Origin: Anodontia alba
Taxonomy: Eukaryota; Mollusca; Bivalvia; Lucinida; Lucinidae
Assembly (NCBI GenBank): GCA_964016985.1
Contig: OZ024837.1
Coordinates: forward strand, 42,132,018 to 42,196,017
Direction of reading: 5' to 3'
Length of the DNA stretch: 64,000 nucleotides
A program made the translations under genes and the position numbers. This document shows, piece by piece, positions 31,929 through 41,875 of this stretch; position 1 is the first letter of the stretch; the number at the start of each line of letters is the position of its first letter. Under the pieces are notes generated by a model. The model saw only the letters and a list, made by a program, of their open reading frames with translations, had not been told where the DNA came from and made no database searches.

Positions 31929-32328
31929 TACAGACCAACCTGTATTAAGCAAGCACCAAAGGGATAATCCAAATGTGCTTGCTTAAGACAGGTACTTGCT
32001 TAACCCTTGTCCCTTACCCTGCTGAGCCCGGACATACCCTAACTTTGGAAACAGTTTAGATCCAGATCAGTTGGCTTCTGAAGAAGCCAACTGATCTGGA
32101 TCTGCACTATTTGCCACTAAGTATGTGAATTTATAGCAACAATCCGGATCAAGTAATCCAAATGGCTGAAAATTAGAAGTGGGCGTGACTTCTTAATTTA
32201 TTCAGCAGGACAAGGGTTAATAGAGGTGACTTTTAACAAATATGCCTTTTTTTGGAACTGAAGTCATGTTTGCTTAATACACGTTGCTTGCTTAATACAG
32301 GTGGCCACTATGACAGGTTTTATTGTAT
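31929..32328. mobile_element. TACAGTC-a element with a TTAA-1 element inside
   Basis: TACAGACCAACCTGTATTAA to GACAGGTTTTATTGTA, with repeated GCTTGCTTAA words. Removing 32000-32220 with one TTAA gives TTGCTTAATAGAGGTGAC, which matches TTGCTTAATACAGGTGGC further on. Confidence 0.7.
32000..32220. mobile_element. TTAA-1 element with clean empty-site evidence
   Basis: TTAACCCTTGTCCC...CTGCTGAGCC to TTCAGCAGGACAAGGGTTAA, core A around GGCTTCTGAAGAAGCC. The left terminus contains a small duplication (CTTGTCCCTTACCCTG). Confidence 0.85.
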
Positions 32329-33090
32329 TAAATTTTGTCAGGATTCTCATCTTATCTTGAGCGCTAGGACTGGCGGTAACCAGGCAATACTTGTGTGTTT
32401 TGTTGCTAACACAGATATTTAGATTTTTTTTTTTTTTTGCTACTTCAACACAAATGGTCTGTCTGCACCCATTCCCTAAGTATACTTGTCCAGAGGCCTT
32501 TCATTACATATTCCATTCTGTCTGTATATTCAAGACTTGTGTGTTTCATATTGTAAGACACTTTATTTTTGTTGTTTCAGGGTTCTTTCATTATATAGAC
32601 AAATCTGTCTGTATTGAACAAGGTTTGTGAATTTCATATTGTAAGATTCATATTCTGTTGTTTGCTTTTCTGTTTGGTTTTCTGTTATGCACTTTAAATT
32701 TTAACATCTGTAAAACAATGAAAATATGTAACAACAAGAATTCCGCTGGAGGCTATGTTGCAAAGTAGGTGAACCGTGAAATACAGGTCGAGGTCAAATA
32801 CTGCTAACTGAATCGTCATTCCTAAGTACAAGCTTATACCAAGTATCATCACTGTAGCATTTCTTGGGAAATGAAGTTGAATATTAGGGTCAAAGTTAGG
32901 ATTGACGCAAATCTTGACAGATTGACTGAGAAATGGATGGACAAATGGACGGAAAACTGGATCCCTAAATCACGCAATGCTAAAAGCAGGTGTGACAAAA
33001 ATGCTGCAATAAATTGTCAACTCTCACTACCTCAACATTTAAGGGACCAGAATTATTGCTTTGAAATAACAGTAGTTTGCAGAGATAAAA
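32329..33090. other. Unassigned sequence with a ~90-bp imperfect duplication
   Basis: TTTCATTACATATTC... and TTTCATTATATAGAC... blocks (near 32500 and 32588), each followed by TCTGTCTGTAT and TTTCATATTGTAAGA, are related. A T run lies at 32419-32438. ATGGATGGACAAATGGACGG near 32933 suggests a remnant repeat-core element end. Confidence 0.4.
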
Positions 33091-33091
33091 G

Positions 33092-34474
33092 GTGTTTGAC
33101 TGGGAGCAGAGTTTCTTTGTCTGCCTCTACAAGGGAAAGGGGGATGCATTAGAAAGGGGCAACTACCGCCGTCTCAAGCTGACAGAGCAGGTCATGAAAG
33201 TCCTAGAGAGGACTGTGGACGGCCTCATCAGACAGTTGGGGTCAATCGACGATTCCCAGATTTGCTTCGTCCCAGGCAGAGGCACAACAGATGCAATCTT
33301 TGTTGTCAGGCAGCTGCAAGACAAATATCTAGCCGCCAACAAGAGACTCTACATGGCTTTCTTAGACCTGGAGAAGGAGTTTGAGTGAGTGCCATGGAAG
33401 GTCATCTGGTGGGCACTGAGAAAACTCGGTGTGGAGGAGTGGATTGTGCAACTGGTGTAGGGGATGTATGCCAATGCACAGAGCCATGTTTGTGTTGGTG
33501 AGGGGTACAGTGAAGAGTTTAAAGTAAAGGTCTGTGTTCACCAAGGCTTGGTACTCAGCCCACTTCTCTTCATCATTGTGCTTGAGGCCTTGTCATGCGA
33601 ATTCCACTGTGGGGTCCACTGGCAGGACTTCTATGCTGATGACTTTGTTATCATCGCTGAATCGCTTGAGGAATCTGTCAGAAGGCTCTTGACTTGGAAA
33701 GAAGCAGTGGAGGAGAAAGGACAGAGAGTAAATGCAGGAAAGATGAAGATTATGATATGTGGTACGGGCCTGGACCTCCTGCAGAGTTCAGGCAAGTTTC
33801 CATGCGCTGTCTGTTGCACTGGACTGGGCAGCAACAGCATCTTCTGCAACAGCTGCAAGCACTGGGTGCACAAGAAATGCATTGGGCACAAGCACTTGAC
33901 AAAGGACCCTGATAGCAGATGTACATGGTGCCAGGGAACTGCATGCCCCTTGGATGGCAGACCATAGAGGGAAGTCCAAATCAGACATTAGCCGGAGATG
34001 GTAGCTTCCTTTAGCTACCTAGGAGACATGCTCTCAGCAGCCAGTGGCTGTGAACTTTCAACCACAACAAGAGTGAAAACTGTCCAGAAGATGTTAAAGG
34101 AGGTGCTACCAGTTCTTTCTTCCTGTTACCTTTCTTTCAAGACATGTGGCCACATGTACAGCTCTTGTGTGCGGAGCACAATGCTCCATGCCAGAGCGAC
34201 TTGGCCACTGACAAAGCCAAACCTCCAATGTCTGCAGCAGAATGACAGGGCAGTGATCAGACAGACTTGCAATGTCAAGTCGCGAGACATTGTCACTATC
34301 AGGTCCAATGAGCTACTTGCACGGCTTGGCATTGACCTCATTCTGAAGAAGAGAAGGCTCTGCTGGTATGGACATGTGGAATGCTCCAATGGTGCAGTCA
34401 AGCCAGCCTGTGACAAACAGGTTGATGGAAAGCATGGGCCTGGGAGGCCCAAGATAACATGGAAGCAGCTGACA
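33092..34474 (+). pseudogene. Reverse transcriptase with C-terminal PHD-like finger, decayed
   Basis: All the similarity lies in one frame. Visible parts are the RT fingers region (YKGKGDALERGNYR, FVPGRGTTDAIFVVRQLQ), motif A (AFLDLEKEFE, Asp at 33365-33367), the LSPLLFIIVLEAL stretch, and the catalytic FYADD box (YADD at 33632-33643). After RT comes a C4HC3 zinc finger (33803-33931; C-x2-C-x10-C-x2-C-x4-H-x2-C-x13-C-x2-C), then a conserved tail with TWPLTKPNLQ, RRLCWYGHVECSNGAVK and GPGRPKITWKQLT. Stops at 33386 (TGA), 33458 (TAG), 33965 (TAG) and 33989 (TAG) break the frame; the first is probably a decayed CGA and the second a decayed CAG. A stretch after WKQLT seems deleted. Endonuclease and N-terminal parts are absent. 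The LINE clade is not assigned. Confidence 0.88.
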
Positions 34475-34548
34475 GCTATCTACCTGGAAGGGGGCCCACT
34501 GATGTGGATATTGCCCCTGTACCTGCAGGTTAATAAAATATCTGTTGA

Positions 34549-34605
34549 AGATGATCATCATCATGATGATGATGATCATGATGATGATGATGACAATGAT
34601 GGAAT
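34549..34605 (+). repeat. Imperfect (GAT)n tail of the LINE
   Basis: GATGATCATCATCATGATGA continues as GAT/CAT triplets to about 34605. Some LINEs end in short tandem repeats rather than poly(A). Confidence 0.7.
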
Positions 34606-34860
34606 GTGACATGCATATACAGCGGCAGCAACCAATGTCATCAATATGGTGACATGCACATAGCTGTGACTGTATCATTTGTTTGGATTTATGCCAAAAT
34701 CATGAAGAGTGCATAACGCAGTGAAAAATCACTGTGCACCAAACATGTCCATTTTGGAACTGTATTTCACAAAACAATGCAAACCAGACACATTCTAGTT
34801 ATCATAGATACTTCGACCAATTACACTTAAATGATTAGCATTATTGTATAACAACATGGA

Positions 34861-35144
34861 TGGTCGAAGTGTCTGTTTGTGTTGAGGTTTTACGGCCCAG
34901 TCAACCCAATGGGGTCATGTTGAGCGCGGTCAGTTTACCTAACCACACGTTTACTGGGCAGGCTTAGTCCTCTAAGCGGTTAACCAGTATTGTGCACATT
35001 CTTTCGCCAGAAACTGCCCTTCTTGAATCAGCGGAAGGGAGAAAATGACCGTAGAAAATATTTCATGATCTATCTCCACGAAAGAATGTTGCCGACCTCG
35101 GCGGGGGTTGAACCCACGACCTCCTGGTCTGGTCGAAGTGTCTG
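34861..35144 (-). mobile_element. tRNA-derived SINE lacking its tRNA 5' head, perfect 15-bp target duplication
   Basis: TGGTCGAAGTGTCTG at 34861-34875 and 35130-35144 flanks the copy exactly. The tail, body and B box (GGTTCAACCCC on the minus strand) are well preserved, but the first ~45 bp of the tRNA part, with the A box, are missing. Confidence 0.9.
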
Positions 35145-35562
35145 AATATCTGTTATGTTTCAGAAGCCATTTTTTTATTAAAGACAGACAATCTACATGT
35201 CAATGAATTTTGTAAGTTAATATTCTAAATTTCTGACAACTCTTGTTAATTCAGCAAGATTCCGAAAAACAAGTAACTGATGAAAATAAGTGCCTTCACT
35301 TTCGTTATGAGGTTGTAGGGGGTGATACTCGTACAGCAAACTAAACACATACTGCTGTTTGTTTAGTTTGACTTAAGCAGTATTTTGGATTATCAGTTTG
35401 AGATAATGAGATTCAATTGTAATATCTATAATATAATATCAGTAATACAGTGTAGAACCAGTTCAGATGCTGCACAATGTTTGCCAATCATCCAGAAATT
35501 TTTAGCCACAACAACACTTGTTCAAATTTTGGAACAACTATGGTAACTATGGTAAATAGTTT
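35145..35562. other. Unassigned non-coding sequence
   Basis: AT-rich; AGTGTAGAACCAGTTCAGAT near 35450 and CACAATGTTTGCC near 35472 are worn core A arms. No gene. Confidence 0.35.
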
Positions 35563-35801
35563 AGGGACAGCTGTTCAAAGGTTAATAAAGTTGTTAAGTT
35601 GTAAGCTAACATGACATAAAAATTTCTATCTTGAAATATGGCAAATACATTGATACATTTTGCTGCAAAAATGTGAGTAGCTTTTGCACATTTTTGCAGC
35701 AAAAATATCAATGTATCTGAAAATATCTTAGCTACTACAGTTAACAAGTTTGTCATTAACAAGCTTGTTAAGCTAAGGATGCTTTGAAGAACTGGGCCCA
35801 G
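35563..35801. mobile_element. GGGCCC-family foldback element, worn
   Basis: GGACAGCTGTTCAAAGG and CTTTGAAGAACTGGGCCCAG are the ends. The centre ATTTTGCTGCAAAAATGTGA / GCACATTTTTGCAGCAAAAA is a hairpin shared with 37862-38094 and 48969-49191. Confidence 0.65.
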
Positions 35802-36042
35802 ATGTCCAAACACAGTAAATATGTACTACTACTAATAACAGTAAAGAACCAAAGGAAGACTTTCTACCAATTTCCAGTTGCTGTACAGTTCAGAAAACTC
35901 ATGTCTTTGAATAGTTGCCAAAAACAGCCAGTTCTTCCATGATACTGATTCCGCTACAAATCTGATCCTTGTTCCCTAATGACAAAATTCGTTGACCACT
36001 GATACATCTTCTACAAAATAAGCTTTGATAATTATGTCATAT
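35802..36042. other. Unassigned non-coding sequence
   Basis: No gene or repeat recognised. Confidence 0.3.
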
Positions 36043-36264
36043 TAACCCAATTAAGTCTAGTGGACTCTTCTACCACAACTCTTTGGACCGATCTATTTCA
36101 AATGCAGGGTGTCAGGTTAGTGTTGACTGCTATTATGTTGTGTAGAAATTCCTGTATTTAATGCAAAAAGCATAGACCCTGATCAGATGTTGCAGTCTGC
36201 TGCATCTGATCTGGGTCTGCACTATTTACCCTTTTGGGGGTTTCCCCAACTCAAAATGGGTTAA
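36043..36264. mobile_element. TTAA-2b element
   Basis: TTAACCCAATTAAGTCTAGT to CTCAAAATGGGTTAA, with CTACCACAACTCTTTGGACC and core A (GCATAGACCCTGATCAGA ... TGATCTGGGTCTGCACTA). Confidence 0.78.
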
Positions 36265-36504
36265 TTTCTTTTTATTACCAATGCCAGCACTAATGCCAAC
36301 TCAGGGGGTAGTGCAATAAGCTCTTGCTGTATTTTCAAACAGGCAAGCTGAAAATAATAACTTCAGGCTTCTGTGACCCTGTGTTATCAAAATCATTGGA
36401 TATTTTTGTATTAAGATACAGAAACAATAAGATTTGAAAACTGTATTTAAGACCTTTGAATGTACACAACATACAAAATTTACTACGCTGTTGCATAACT
36501 CTTG

Positions 36505-36743
36505 TTAACCCTTGTCCTGCTTGTTAACCCTTAACCCTGCCTTTGCAATCAGTGTAGATCCCTGCCTTTGCAATCAGTGTAGATTCAGATCAGTTGGCTT
36601 CTGAAGAAGCCAACTGATCTGGATCTGCACTGTTTGCCATTAAGTATGTGAATTTATAGCAACAATCCAGATCAAGTAATCTGAATGGCAGAAAATTAGA
36701 AGTGGGCTTGGCATCTTAATTTATTCAGCATGACAAGGGTTAA
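36505..36743. mobile_element. TTAA-1 element with duplicated left end
   Basis: CTTGTTAACCCTTGTCCTG is followed by a second CTTGTTAACCCTTAACCCTG, and CCCTGCCTTTGCAATCAGTG is doubled (26-bp unit). The right end CAGCATGACAAGGGTTAA and core A are normal. Confidence 0.8.
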
Positions 36744-36879
36744 GATGGGGTATCCACATAATATTTTTCTTATTTCTCAGTGAAAACCTATGTTTTAGGC
36801 ACTTATTAAAAGCGCCTCAGTGAGTTGCTTCTAATGAGTACCCACAATGTATGTCTTTGTTGGGAAATAAGAAACAATA

Positions 36880-37237
36880 CAGTCGAACTTCAATGGCTTG
36901 AACATCTTTGGGACCATAGAAAATTGTTCGAGACATGGGTAGTTTGAGCCACTGAGAGTTAATCATGGTGCCAGGTCAGGAAGCAAATAGTGATAATTTA
37001 GGGATTTTTTTTATTTCCTTCACAATAATTATTTGTTGGGTGTACTCATTAGAATTACCTCGATGAGGCAATTCTAATGAGTACTCACAACATACAATTT
37101 CATGATAAAATAAGAAAATTTCCCTAAATATATGTTTTCTTGAGCTAGCGGAAGCATTTCGTAGGGACTCAAAAATGAGTTCAAATCAGCCATGATAAAC
37201 AAGCCATCGGTGTTTGAGCTATTGAGGTTTGACTGTA
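36880..37237. mobile_element. TACAGTC-b inverted-repeat element with core B
   Basis: TACAGTCGAACTTCAATGGC to GAGCTATTGAGGTTTGACTG+TA. The centre (GTACTCATTAGAATTACCTC / GGCAATTCTAATGAGTACTC) is core B, in a second set of termini nested within a CATAG element that has its own core B. Flanked by TA. Confidence 0.75.
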
Positions 37238-37400
37238 TATGAGTATTTTTCTGTTGAGAAAGTGCTTATCTGGAACTATGCCAAGAACAAACCTCCATCC
37301 ACAAATCTATAGCAGTAAAGGAGCAATAAAAAAGCAGTTCATTTCAGCAGCAAGAAAAACTGCAACTCAGAATTCTGGTTACTGTGTATTCCAACACCTC

Positions 37401-37707
37401 AAATCCTTTCTATACCTGTTCTTAACCCTTAAACTGCAAATCCTTTCTATACTTGTTCTTAACCCTTAAACTGCCAATCATAACAATTGTCGTCTGCTTT
37501 ATCATCTGCTTCTGATTTTAAAAGTCATTTCTGCAAACAGTGTGGACCCAGATCAGACTGCTCCTTCCTTTAGGAGCAGTCTGATCTGGGTCCACACTGT
37601 TTGCCTGTATGCAAAAATAGGTTTGAAAAGATTGCAAGAATATTCAGCAGAACACATAAACAGATAACATTTTCAGATGCAAGTTTTCTTGGCGTTTTAA
37701 AGGTTAA
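37401..37707. mobile_element. TTAA-3 element with a 37-bp duplication at its left junction
   Basis: The element proper is 37459-37707 (TTAACCCTTAAACTGCCAAT to GGCGTTTTAAAGGTTAA) with core A around CTCCTTCCTTTAGGAG. AAATCCTTTCTATAC plus the first TTAACCCTTAAACTGC is present twice (37401-37437 and 37438-37474). Confidence 0.82.
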
Positions 37708-37861
37708 GTTGGATCAGTCTTGGTTTAAACTAAAAACTAAACTTTTTATTTTTCTCTTTATGATTCTCTTTCTTCTAAACAATCAAGTCACTTCTGTACT
37801 ATTAAGTCTTAAGTCTTTAAATGTTACCAGACACAAAAACAATCAAAAGTTTTACAATTCT

Positions 37862-38094
37862 GGGCTCATTTATTCAAAGCATTTGTTAGCATAACAAGCT
37901 TGGTTATGACAAACTCATTAATTGTTATAGCTAAGGTACATTGACATTTTTTGCTGCAAAAAATGTGAGCAGCTTATGTAATGCTACTCACATTTTTTTC
38001 AGCAAAAAATATCAATATACTTGCCATATTTTAAGACAGAAATTTTAATGTCACATTAGCTAACAACTTCAAGTTTTGAACAACTGGACCCAGG
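37862..38094. mobile_element. GGGCCC-family foldback element
   Basis: GCTCATTTATTCAAAGC to TTTTGAACAACTGGACCCAG. Centre ATTTTTTGCTGCAAAAAATG / CATTTTTTTCAGCAAAAAAT. Confidence 0.65.
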
Positions 38095-38207
38095 TAGATA
38101 ATCTCTAGCCTGGCAATTCATGGACTGAAACCTGATGATAAAGGAGTGAAATATTTCCTTATTCTCCAAAAAAAAAAAAGGGCTGATATTTCTTCAGATA
38201 ATAAGAC

Positions 38208-38428
38208 TTAACCGTGGTCCTGCTGAACCCAGATATTCCATGCCTTTGCAAACAGTGTAGATCCAGATCAGTTGGCTTCTAAGAAGCCAACTGATCTGGA
38301 TCTGCACTGTTTGTCATTCAGTATTTATATTCATATCAGCAATCTGGATCAAGCAATCTGATTGGCTGACAATTCTCAGGGGACAATTAGAAGTAGGCAT
38401 GGCATCTTAGTCAGCATGATCAGGGTAA
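38208..38428. mobile_element. TTAA-1 element
   Basis: TTAACCGTGGTCCTGCTGAA to GTCAGCATGATCAGGGTAA. Core A arms meet at GCTTCTAAGAAGC. Confidence 0.8.
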
Positions 38429-38600
38429 AGTACAGAAAAATATTCTAGATGACAATTCGCTATTTTATGTCATTTTTTGGTTGTAGACCATTCACAGAAA
38501 TGTCAAATCTAATGTCCTCAGAAAAATAAAAGAATTTTTTTTATAATGTTGTCTACGACAGTTCTAAATGGCACTTTTTGGGCTAGATGCTAAAGAGGTA
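38429..38600. mobile_element. Probable worn TTAA-6 element
   Basis: CAGAAATGTCAAATCTAATG, TGTTGTCTACGACAG and AAATGGCACTTTTTGGG recall TTAA-6; both ends are poor. Confidence 0.35.
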
Positions 38601-38726
38601 CATATATCTGAGGCTGAGTAAATATGTTTGCAGAATTAAAAGTCCAAGTGGTGTGCGACCCACAAGGTGGCCAACACTCAGACAAATGGATATGCCCAAC
38701 ATTGGATAAAATGCCTCTAAAACATC

Positions 38727-39221
38727 TTGGCCCAGTTGTTCAAAGCATAGTTAGCTTAAAGAGCTCATTAGTGGTCAAAATTTTAACAGTTCTAGTAAGT
38801 ACAATATCTAATTCACACGTATTTTTGCTGAAAAAAAATGTGAGTAGCTTTTGCAAAAGCTACCCACATTTTTTTCAGGAAAATTGATTGTGTTGGGGTT
38901 TTACGACATGTCAACCCTTGTCGGTTACTTTGTGTCATCTCCAAGAGAAAGAGAGAAGAGAGATAGAAGAGGTAGTAGAGGAGATAGAAGAGGTAGTAGA
39001 GGAGATGAAAGAGATGGACAGCCGAGAAGGAGGAAAATGAATGAAAGTGAAGAAATAGAAGAAAAGAAAACATTCCCCCTATACCCTTACCTGCTGCAAG
39101 GATAGGAGACTTTGCCTAACTGTAAGCAAATTCAGCAAAAATATTAGCCATATTTAATGATCAAAGTTTTAACAATACATTAACTAATAATATCATTAGT
39201 TTGGAACAAGTGGGTCCTGGG
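38727..39221. mobile_element. GGGCCC-family foldback element with an insert
   Basis: The left part (TTGGCCCAGTTGTTCAAAGC, core GTGAGTAGCTTTTGCAAAAG) stops after TTTTTTTCAG. The right part resumes with CAGCAAAAATATTAGCC and ends at TTGGAACAAGTGGGTCCTGG. Confidence 0.62.
38879..39135 (-). mobile_element. SINE-like insert with a tail resembling the tRNA-SINE family
   Basis: One end reads GTGTTGGGGTTTTACGACAT, close to GTGTTGAGGTTTTACGGCCC of the tRNA-derived SINEs, but the body is a purine-rich sequence related to 29702-29892. TTCAG occurs on both sides. An internal 24-bp unit (GGTAGTAGAGGAGATAGAAG) is repeated. No clear A or B box. Confidence 0.4.
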
Positions 39222-39317
39222 ATGCAAGAAAAACAGTTGATTTTATACATTTTTACTTACTTCTACATATCTATATTTGAGCAAATATAGATAAACCACA
39301 AAGGGAAAAAGTGTTAA

Positions 39318-39506
39318 CATAGCTACAGATAAGAGGGGGTATCCACATAATATTTTTCTTATTTCTCCACAAAACATATGTTGTGGGTACTCATTAGAAG
39401 TGCCTCACTGAGATGCTTTTAATGAGTACCACAACATGTTTTTGTGGAGAAATAAGAAAGATATCAGCATTTTTCATGTGAAAAAAATGCCTTATCTGTT
39501 GCTATG
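39318..39506. mobile_element. CATAG-family element, uninterrupted copy
   Basis: CATAGCTACAGATAAGAG to GCCTTATCTGTTGCTATG with core B (TTGTGGGTACTCATTAGAAG / GCTTTTAATGAGTACCACAA) and TTTCTTATTTCTCCACAAAA / TGTGGAGAAATAAGAAA outer arms. Best reference for the family here. Confidence 0.78.
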
Positions 39507-39775
39507 CCGTCTGACATATGCACCAAATGAAGACACAGCCTGATCAGTTTTCACTGTCTCCATGAGGGAACTTTGCATCCTAATGACTGGTTATCTAAAA
39601 TCCAGCTGGTGATGATTGTGATCAGACTGTGTGAATGGGTAGGCTGATATGAATCTTTGCTTGCCGCACATATCGGATGGTTGAGTTTCTGGTGATGCAG
39701 CTCAAATGTGCTCAATAACCCCTTAAGGTAACTCTTTTTTCCGTAAAATAAAAATGCATAGTACCACACAATTTG
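39507..39775. other. Unassigned non-coding sequence
   Basis: No gene or repeat supported. Confidence 0.3.
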
Positions 39776-39955
39776 ACTGTGTTGAGTTTTTATGCCCCAG
39801 TCATCCGATGGGGTCATGTTGAGCATGGTCAGTTTACCTAACCACACTTTTACTAGGCAGGCATAGTCCTCTAAGTGGTTAACCAGTACCTGTGCACATT
39901 CTTTCACCAGAAATTGACAACTGTCCTTCCTGAATCAGTAGAAGGGAAAGAATAT
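39776..39955 (-). mobile_element. tRNA-derived SINE, tail-side half
   Basis: GTGTTGAGTTTTTATGCCCC, TTTACCTAACCACACTTTTA and CTTTCACCAGAAATTGACAA identify the family. The tRNA half is absent after AGTAGAAGGGAAAGAAT. Confidence 0.72.
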
Positions 39956-40000
39956 GTAGCTCTCATCAGAGTAGACTAAATATCCAGAGACAAAAAAAGG

Positions 40001-40220
40001 GGACTTGATACACTTTTCCGCCATGTTTTAAAGGGGAGACAATTTTGGTGACTTCTGATTTGCATTCCTCCACATTTAGTCCCTTCTGAAAAAGGGTCTC
40101 ATTTAAAGAAAAGAATTTGCTCCCAATGGGAGCAAATTCTTTCTTTTAAACCAGACCCCTTTTTGAAAGGGAGAACAAACAATTTTAGCAGAGTAGTCTC
40201 CCTTGAAATTGTATCACTTC
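40001..40220. mobile_element. Foldback element with CCCTTCTGAAAAAGGG arms
   Basis: GGACTTGATACACTTTT to GAAATTGTATCACTTC at the ends. The inner arms CCCTTCTGAAAAAGGGTCTC ... GAATTTGCTCCCA and TGGGAGCAAATTC ... ACCCCTTTTTGAAAGGG are over 40 bp each. A fragment of the same family lies at 52690-52790. Confidence 0.62.
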
Positions 40221-40320
40221 ACTTTAAGTTATATCAAGAAGCTGAAGAGGTGATAATGAAAGGCTTAGACTTAATCCCTTCTATAAAAACTTCCTTTGCA
40301 AAAATACCGACATTCAGAAG

Positions 40321-41875
40321 GTAGCCCTTGCGAAATTTTGTTCTTAATTAAAGAACAGTTCTTGAACTGTTCTAGAACATTAAAACAGTTCCTAAACTGT
40401 TCATTTGCTGTGTTCCAGAACAAATATTCTTGAAGTGTTCCAGAACATGTATGAGTACTAATGAAGAATGTTTTAAGAACTTTAAGATATCTGGAAATGT
40501 TCTTCAAAAGTGCAAGAACAAATATAGAACAATTTCAGAACTTTCAGTTTGAACAAACATTCTCTAACTGGTCTTGAATACTTTCTAGTACAAATGAAGA
40601 ACATTTTAAGAAAGCTTTAATCATTTTAAGAAAGCTTTAATCAGAACAGATGTTCTTGAACTGTTCTTAAATCCTTTCAAGAACAAAGGAAGAACATGTT
40701 AAGAGCACTTTTATCAGAACAAATGTTCTTAAACTGTACTTGAATCCTTTCAAGAACAAAGGAAGAACAAGTTAAGAGCACCTTTTCTTAAACTGTACTT
40801 AAATCCTTTCAAGAACAAAGGAAGAACATGCTAAGAACACTTTAATCACAACAAAGTGTTCTTAAACAGTTCTTTAATCCTTAACAAATTACAAACATTT
40901 TAAGAATGCATGCAGGAAGTCACATGACCACTGTGGCATTCTGGGAGCCTTCTTTGAAGGCTGCTTTGCAGAAGACGGATCAAATTTCACAAAGACGTCC
41001 CTTAGCATAGCTGTTTCACAGTCCTTGTAAGTACAATTTTTGTTAGACAGCAGGATAACATGCAGCATTGAAAATGTATTGTATTCAAATAGTTTAAATG
41101 ACCTAGGTTCATCTACTCCTTCTCTGTTATCAAACATGCATACCCCACCCACTTAAGAATAAAAGAAATGTAATTTGTGTCCAGAATATGTTGTGATGGG
41201 CTGAATAGACATGAAACAAACTTTTCCAAAACAATATTTTGGCAAATCACCAAATGGGGATAGGGGTTGGGTAATCTTAAATTTGTTTGAATTCAAGAAC
41301 ACTGACAGATAACTCTGTCACTGAAAGAGAGTGGAAATATCTCTTAACACCCTTCTCAGTTCCATAACTTTTTTTGGATGATTCTTAAAAAATTCTGCAT
41401 TTTTCTTGGATAACTGTTTAAGAACTGTGAAAGATTAGTTCTAGAACAGAAAAAGAACCATTCTGGAACTGTGCAAGACTGGTTCCAGAACAGTGCAAGA
41501 ATAGTTCAAGAACAGTTTATGACCTGTTCAAGAATAGGAGTCTGAGTTTGAGAACAGGTTAAGACCAGGCATTCTTTAGATAATTTATAGCTTATGAACT
41601 GTTCTTGTTCTTGAGTTCTTAAACTATTCTAGAACTTTTCTTCAAGAACAATTTAGGAACAAATTGTTCCTAAAATTTGTCCAATTAAACATTACTTAAA
41701 CTGAGCTTGAAATGTTCATGAAAAATTGTTCCTAAAATTTGTCCAATTTAACATTACTTAAACAGAGCTTAAAATGTTTGTGAACATTTTAAGAACACTT
41801 CAGGTACAGTTCAAGAACTTAATTCTTGAAAAATACATGTATTCTTCTTGAGCTGTTCTTAAAATTTTTGCAGGG
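40321..41875. repeat. AGAACA/TGTTCT-dense repeat block
   Basis: The motif AGAAC or GTTCT occurs dozens of times, often as inverted pairs (CTTGAACTGTTCTAGAACAT). Units such as TCAAGAACAAAGGAAGAACA recur at 40677, 40750 and 40809. A 480-bp middle part (about 40890-41370) lacks the motif. TAACATTACTTAAACTGAGC is duplicated at about 41686 and 41750. Origin unknown; no gene. Confidence 0.6.

Larger units (their letters stand above)
33091..34610 (+). mobile_element. 5'-truncated non-LTR retrotransposon (LINE)
   Basis: Reverse-transcriptase sequence begins abruptly at about 33091 and continues in one frame to about 34474. A short 3' region and an imperfect (GAT)n tail follow. The 5' truncation and simple-repeat tail are typical of LINEs. 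No target duplication could be picked out. The base composition is markedly more GC-rich than its surroundings. Confidence 0.85.
36493..37280. mobile_element. CATAG element containing a TTAA-1 and a TACAGTC-b element
   Basis: GCATAACTCTTG, then after the first insert GATGGGGTATCCACATAATA and core B. After the second insert come TATGAGTATTTTTCTG and GCTTATCTGGAACTATG. With inserts removed it aligns end to end with 39318-39506. Confidence 0.72.

Noticed and set aside
33998..34609. Separate 203-codon gene
   Set aside because: It is in the same frame as the upstream reverse transcriptase, separated only by stop codons, and ends in the (GAT)n tail of the LINE.
40321..41875. Hormone-response enhancer
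   Set aside because: Half-sites are abundant, but spacing is irregular and the block looks like a degenerate repeat. No nearby gene supports a regulatory reading, so it is kept only as an observation.
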